Below are positions 5,713 through 8,887 of a DNA stretch of 8,887 nt, in pieces. The translations under genes were made by a program, and so were the position numbers. Each line of letters opens with the position of its first letter. Position 1 is the first letter of the stretch. The notes beneath the pieces are model-generated. The model did no database searches. It saw only the letters and a program-made list of their open reading frames with translations, and was not told where the DNA came from. The stretch is from Ruminococcus flavefaciens (lineage in GTDB: Bacteria > Bacillota > Clostridia > Oscillospirales > Ruminococcaceae), in NCBI GenBank assembly GCA_002348905.1, contig DEBW01000038.1, positions 8,700 through 17,586 on the forward strand, read 5' to 3'.

Positions 5713-6753
5713 ATGAATATCAAATCTGCTATTGCAGTTCTTTCTGCGGCAGTTACCCTGCTTGCTATGAGCGGCTGCGGAGATAAAAATGAATCTGTAA
5801 GACCGTATGATGTGGCTTCTGATACATCATCACCTTATTCTGAAACTGCATCTGAAAATGTATCTGCTGAGGGTGAAAAGCTCACCACTAAGGACGGACT
5901 TTTCTCTGTTGTGCGTACTCCTCGCTTTACTGACTATGAAGGCGTATTCTCAAAGCAGTATGAGTTCTTCATTGAGGACAAGGCTGAAAATATTAACGTA
6001 GGAGTAATGGAAGTTGCTGATATGCATATATCTGCTGAGTGCTTCACTGAGGCTATGAAGCAGCAGTATGAAGCTTCATATGAAGATATCAAGTCATATG
6101 CTGCTGAAAACAGCGAGCGTCCTGCATACATCCTCGAAGCTGTATACTCCAATGAGGCCGGTTCAAAGCGCAATTTCTACTTTGAAGCTGTACAGTACGG
6201 CAATGGTGATAACATAGTTGTGCTGGTATCATCTCCTTTGGAATCTGCTGAAAAAGGCAAAGAGGCTGCGGAGGAGATACTCGCAACTGCTGAGTACTAC
6301 GGAGATGCCGAAAAAACTGAGCCGGAAACTCATACAAACGACTTTTTCAGCATAACTGCTGACAAGGACAATTATTTCTATACCGCTGACGATAAAGAAG
6401 CTACAGTTCGTCCGAATATTGCGAATAATGATGCTGAACGCTATGGCTCGTTCAAGTTGTCAGCTGAGAAAAGCGGAAGTACAGCACAGGAACTCGCTTC
6501 TGCCGAGGAACAGAAGTCAAGGGAAAATGAAAAAATAGGCAACGTATCAGTCAGCGAAACGAATTTCCTCGGCAATAAAGCTGTATGCGTATCGTGCATA
6601 CTTATGTCAGAGGTAATGAACTTAAAGCGTGAGGTATACTACTTCGATGTTAAGGGAGTTTGCTATCAGGCGCAGTACCTCGCTCCGGAGGACGAATTTG
6701 ATGAGTATAAGGAGTCTGCAAAGGCTTTGGTTGATACTATAGAATTAAAATAA
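5713..6753 (+). CDS. Secreted lipoprotein with two similar domains, function unknown
   Basis: A 346-residue lipoprotein. Residues 1-21 are a signal peptide with a hydrophobic core AIAVLSAAVTLLA, ending in the lipobox AMSGC; Cys22 would be lipidated and the protein held on the outer face of the membrane. A Ser/Thr/Glu-rich linker (24-56) follows. The rest splits into two stretches of about 137 residues each (60-196 and 209-345) with a similar layout: an opening K/N-D-x-F-S-hydrophobic, a middle helix rich in Ala, Glu and Gln, a R(N/E)(F/V)YYF-like strand and a closing amphipathic helix with a final ATAEYY or VDTIEL. This suggests an internal duplication of an alpha/beta domain. I do not recognise the family. 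The gene has its own promoter and lies 32 bases before purD. Confidence 0.85.
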   Translation: MNIKSAIAVLSAAVTLLAMSGCGDKNESVRPYDVASDTSSPYSETASENVSAEGEKLTTKDGLFSVVRTPRFTDYEGVFSKQYEFFIEDKAENINVGVMEVADMHISAECFTEAMKQQYEASYEDIKSYAAENSERPAYILEAVYSNEAGSKRNFYFEAVQYGNGDNIVVLVSSPLESAEKGKEAAEEILATAEYYGDAEKTEPETHTNDFFSITADKDNYFYTADDKEATVRPNIANNDAERYGSFKLSAEKSGSTAQELASAEEQKSRENEKIGNVSVSETNFLGNKAVCVSCILMSEVMNLKREVYYFDVKGVCYQAQYLAPEDEFDEYKESAKALVDTIELK

Positions 6754-6785
6754 AAATCATTGAGAATAAACAGGAGGAATTATTT

Positions 6786-8072
6786 ATGAAAAATGTATTG
6801 GTCGTAGGCGGCGGCGGTCGTGAACACGCTATCATCATGAAGCTTGCTGAGAGCGATAAGGTAGGAAAACTCTACTGCGCTCCGGGTAACGGCGGTATAT
6901 CAAAGTATGCAGAGTGCTTTAACGTATCTGCTACTGATATCGACGGCATCGTTGAGCTTGCTAAGAAGCTTCAGCCTGATATGGTAGTTGTAGCACCTGA
7001 CGATCCGCTCGTGCTTGGTATGGTAGACAAGTTACAGGCTGAGGGCTTCATGACATTCGGTCCAAAGGCTAACGCTGCTATCATCGAGGGAAGCAAGGTC
7101 TTCTCAAAGGAGCTTATGAAGAAGTACAACATCCCTACAGCTTTCTATGAGGTATTTACTGAGAGCGACAAGGCTATCGCTTACCTCAGGGAGCAGAACA
7201 GCTATCCGGCTGTAATAAAGGCTGACGGTCTTGCTCTCGGAAAGGGCGTTATCATTGCTCAGAACGAGGATGAAGCTGTAAAGGCTGTACACGATATGAT
7301 AGATGAGCTTAAATTCGGTAAAAGCTCTGCTCGTATAGTTATCGAGGAGTTCCTCACAGGCCCTGAGGTATCTGTACTCTCATTCACTGACGGCAAAACT
7401 ATCGTTCCTATGATATCTTCTATGGATCACAAACGTGCTCTTGACGGTGATATGGGACTTAATACAGGCGGTATGGGTACAGTTTCTCCTAACCCTTACT
7501 ATACCGATGATATCGCTAAGGAGTGCATGGAGAAGATATTCCTCCCGACTATGAACGCTATGAACGCTGAGGGACGTACTTTTGAGGGATGTCTCTACTT
7601 CGGTCTTATGCTCACTCCTAAGGGACCAAAGGTCATTGAGTACAACTGCCGTTTCGGTGATCCTGAGACACAGGTCGTACTCCCTATGCTCGATGCTGAC
7701 CTCTATGAGATATTCGAGGCTATATACAATCACGAGCTTGACAAGGTCGATATCAAGTGGCATAACGGAAGCTGTGCCTGCGTAGTAATGGCAAGCGGCG
7801 GCTATCCTGAAAGCTATCCTAAGGGAATAAAGATGAACGGATTTGACGAAAAAGGTCAGGTAGAGGGCTGCTTCGTATACCATGCCGGTACTAAACTCGG
7901 CGAGGACGGAAGCTTCCTGACAAACGGCGGCAGAGTTATCGGCGTTACTGCTAAGGGTGATACTCTCCCTGAGGCTCTTGAAACTGCTTACAGCGGCGTT
8001 GCAAAGATAAGCTTTGAAGGCGCTCATTTCAGAAAGGATATCGGTCAGAGAGCACTTAAAGCTCTCAGCTAA
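6786..8072 (+). CDS. purD: Phosphoribosylamine-glycine ligase (GAR synthetase)
   Basis: PurD joins 5-phosphoribosylamine to glycine with ATP, the second step of purine synthesis, in the cytosol. The 428-residue length is normal for the monofunctional enzyme. In order: the N-terminal domain with VLVVGGGGREHAI (4-16); VVAPDDPLVLGMVD (68-81); EGSKVFSKELMKKYNIPTA (101-119); the ATP-grasp part with PAVIKADGLALGKGV (141-155) and EEFLTGPEVSVLSF (187-200); MDHKRALDGDMGLNTGGMG (213-231); and the metal and nucleotide site EYNCRFGDPETQ (285-296). The 68-78 segment reads APDDPL where many PurD proteins have GPE-P-L; I recall this variant from other Clostridia. AGGAGG at 6772-6777 is 8 bases before the ATG. 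It is probably transcribed from the promoter before the lipoprotein gene. Confidence 0.97.
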   Translation: MKNVLVVGGGGREHAIIMKLAESDKVGKLYCAPGNGGISKYAECFNVSATDIDGIVELAKKLQPDMVVVAPDDPLVLGMVDKLQAEGFMTFGPKANAAIIEGSKVFSKELMKKYNIPTAFYEVFTESDKAIAYLREQNSYPAVIKADGLALGKGVIIAQNEDEAVKAVHDMIDELKFGKSSARIVIEEFLTGPEVSVLSFTDGKTIVPMISSMDHKRALDGDMGLNTGGMGTVSPNPYYTDDIAKECMEKIFLPTMNAMNAEGRTFEGCLYFGLMLTPKGPKVIEYNCRFGDPETQVVLPMLDADLYEIFEAIYNHELDKVDIKWHNGSCACVVMASGGYPESYPKGIKMNGFDEKGQVEGCFVYHAGTKLGEDGSFLTNGGRVIGVTAKGDTLPEALETAYSGVAKISFEGAHFRKDIGQRALKALS

Positions 8073-8083
8073 GGTACACAGCC

Positions 8084-8731
8084 ATGCAGGAAAAACTAAG
8101 CAAAGGTTTGTTTTTCGGGCTTATCGGAAATGTACTGTTTGTAGCATTCGGTTTGATATGCTTTATATACTACTGCACTTATGATGTGACAAGCATATTA
8201 TCAAGCATACTTGAAGCGCTCGCTTACTGTACTGAATTTTTAGGCTTCGGACTTCTTGCTTATTCAGACTATCTGCTTTGTTCAAGCCTGAGATTCAGAA
8301 GGCTTCTGAAAATCAGCTATTCGGCATATATATTGCTTGAAGCTGTTATGATGGCGCTTGAACTGAATTCCTACCGTCTTGAATTTTACAAGCCTTATTC
8401 CGTTGTACTGGTAATACTCCATACTATCATATCAGGAGCAGCCTGCTTCTCGTTTTTGCAGCTTGATCCGGATAATACAAGGTTTGAAGTTATCATCGTT
8501 ACCTGTATAGGTATCGCACTTTGCGGAATGATAGCCGTACTTCTTGGTGTGAGAGTATATTTCAGCATTATCGTGAATGCTGTCTGCTTCTCTGTTCTTT
8601 TCGGAAGTATAATGTTCCTTCGTTCAAGAGAGGAGATAGAGATAGACTGCCATGGTGACAAGGCAAATGTGCGGAATTTCAGCAGTACGTTCTTCAGTGA
8701 AAAAGAAGATGAAAAAACAGACAAGGAATAA
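8084..8731 (+). CDS. Six-helix membrane protein of unknown function
   Basis: A 215-residue integral membrane protein that I cannot place in a named family. Hydrophobic segments lie at about 9-30, 42-60, 76-94, 105-125, 135-156 and 158-179. A highly charged C-terminal tail (180-215, ending KEDEKTDKE) probably faces the cytoplasm. Some Cys, Tyr and Leu richness is visible, but there is no recognisable catalytic or transport motif. The ATG is 11 bases after the purD stop; the only ribosome-binding candidate is a weak AAGG at 8071-8074 overlapping that stop codon, so translation is probably coupled to purD. It is the last gene of the unit, followed 15 bases later by a hairpin. Confidence 0.75.
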   Translation: MQEKLSKGLFFGLIGNVLFVAFGLICFIYYCTYDVTSILSSILEALAYCTEFLGFGLLAYSDYLLCSSLRFRRLLKISYSAYILLEAVMMALELNSYRLEFYKPYSVVLVILHTIISGAACFSFLQLDPDNTRFEVIIVTCIGIALCGMIAVLLGVRVYFSIIVNAVCFSVLFGSIMFLRSREEIEIDCHGDKANVRNFSSTFFSEKEDEKTDKE

Positions 8732-8746
8732 TATATAAACAAACAA

Positions 8747-8774
8747 AGCCTCCTTTTTTGACTAAAAGGAGGCT
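8747..8774 (-). terminator. Hairpin terminator, best read on the - strand
   Basis: An 11-bp perfect stem, AGCCTCCTTTT (8747-8757) with AAAAGGAGGCT (8764-8774), has a 6-base loop. On the + strand it is followed by CAGCTTG, which is not a U-tract. On the - strand it is followed by TTTGTTTGTTT, a good U-rich tail. It may still end + transcription weakly, but the layout suggests a convergent gene beyond the right edge of the window. Confidence 0.75.
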
Positions 8775-8814
8775 CAGCTTGTCGAGAAAGTATGATTTAT
8801 TCAAAATTGAAAAA

Positions 8815-8840
8815 CGGACGGCAAATCGCCGTCCCTACAA
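8815..8840 (-). repeat. 26-nt palindromic repeat, copy 1 (inverted)
   Basis: Read on the - strand this copy starts TTGTAGGGACG and ends GCCGTCCG. It folds into a 7-bp hairpin (GGACGGC with GCCGTCC) plus a G-U pair around an ATT loop. It matches copy 2 at 8862-8887 at 22 of 26 positions. It resembles short palindromic intergenic repeats (REP/MITE-like) that I recall from Ruminococcus genomes. Confidence 0.85.
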
Positions 8841-8861
8841 TTTGGCTATTTACCGTAGCTT

Positions 8862-8887
8862 TTGTAGGGACGACCATTGGTCGTCCG
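8862..8887 (+). repeat. 26-nt palindromic repeat, copy 2
   Basis: It starts TTGTAGGGACG and ends GGTCGTCCG at the last base of the window, so it may continue beyond. It folds into an 8-bp hairpin (GGACGACC with GGTCGTCC) around an ATT loop. It is inverted relative to copy 1, with a 21-base spacer (8841-8861). The pair could be the two ends of one small non-autonomous element or two independent repeats. Confidence 0.85.

Noticed and set aside
7380..8027. Long open frame of 215 codons on the - strand inside purD
   Set aside because: It lies fully antisense to a well-conserved enzyme gene, has no ribosome-binding site, and its protein resembles no family. It is a shadow caused by the codon pattern of purD.

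Overview
The window looks like chromosomal DNA of a cellulolytic Ruminococcus-type firmicute (Oscillospiraceae). The evidence is a dockerin-like segment fused to an expansin at the left edge, strong AGGAGG ribosome-binding sites, a moderate GC content, and a split, archaeal-style pair of enzymes for the last two steps of IMP synthesis. The species assignment is an inference from gene content. All recognised genes lie on the + strand.

Layout. (1) Positions 1-805 hold the 3' part of a secreted, probably cellulosomal expansin. (2) Positions 821-5527 form a tightly packed row: a DUF3592-type membrane protein, purN (GAR formyltransferase), a CmpB-family membrane protein, a PurO-type IMP cyclohydrolase, a small HAD-fold protein, a small three-helix membrane protein and a stand-alone AICAR formyltransferase. 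No terminator is visible in any gap, and the row ends at a strong hairpin terminator at 5546-5577. (3) After a clear sigma-A-type promoter (5654-5682) comes a second short unit of a lipoprotein, purD (GAR synthetase) and a six-helix membrane protein. (4) The last 155 bases are non-coding. They hold a hairpin that reads as a terminator mainly on the - strand, then two inverted copies of a 26-nt palindromic repeat running to the window edge.

How the genes work together. PurD makes GAR and PurN formylates it (steps 2 and 3 of de novo purine synthesis). The AICAR formyltransferase and PurO catalyse the final two steps to IMP, which most bacteria do with one bifunctional PurH. PurN and the AICAR formyltransferase both use 10-formyl-tetrahydrofolate. 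Between the purine genes sit membrane or envelope proteins of unknown role that mostly have weak ribosome-binding sites, so the cluster alternates housekeeping enzymes with poorly characterised membrane genes. No purine riboswitch or PurR-type operator was seen. No defence system, CRISPR array, transposase gene or RNA gene was found.
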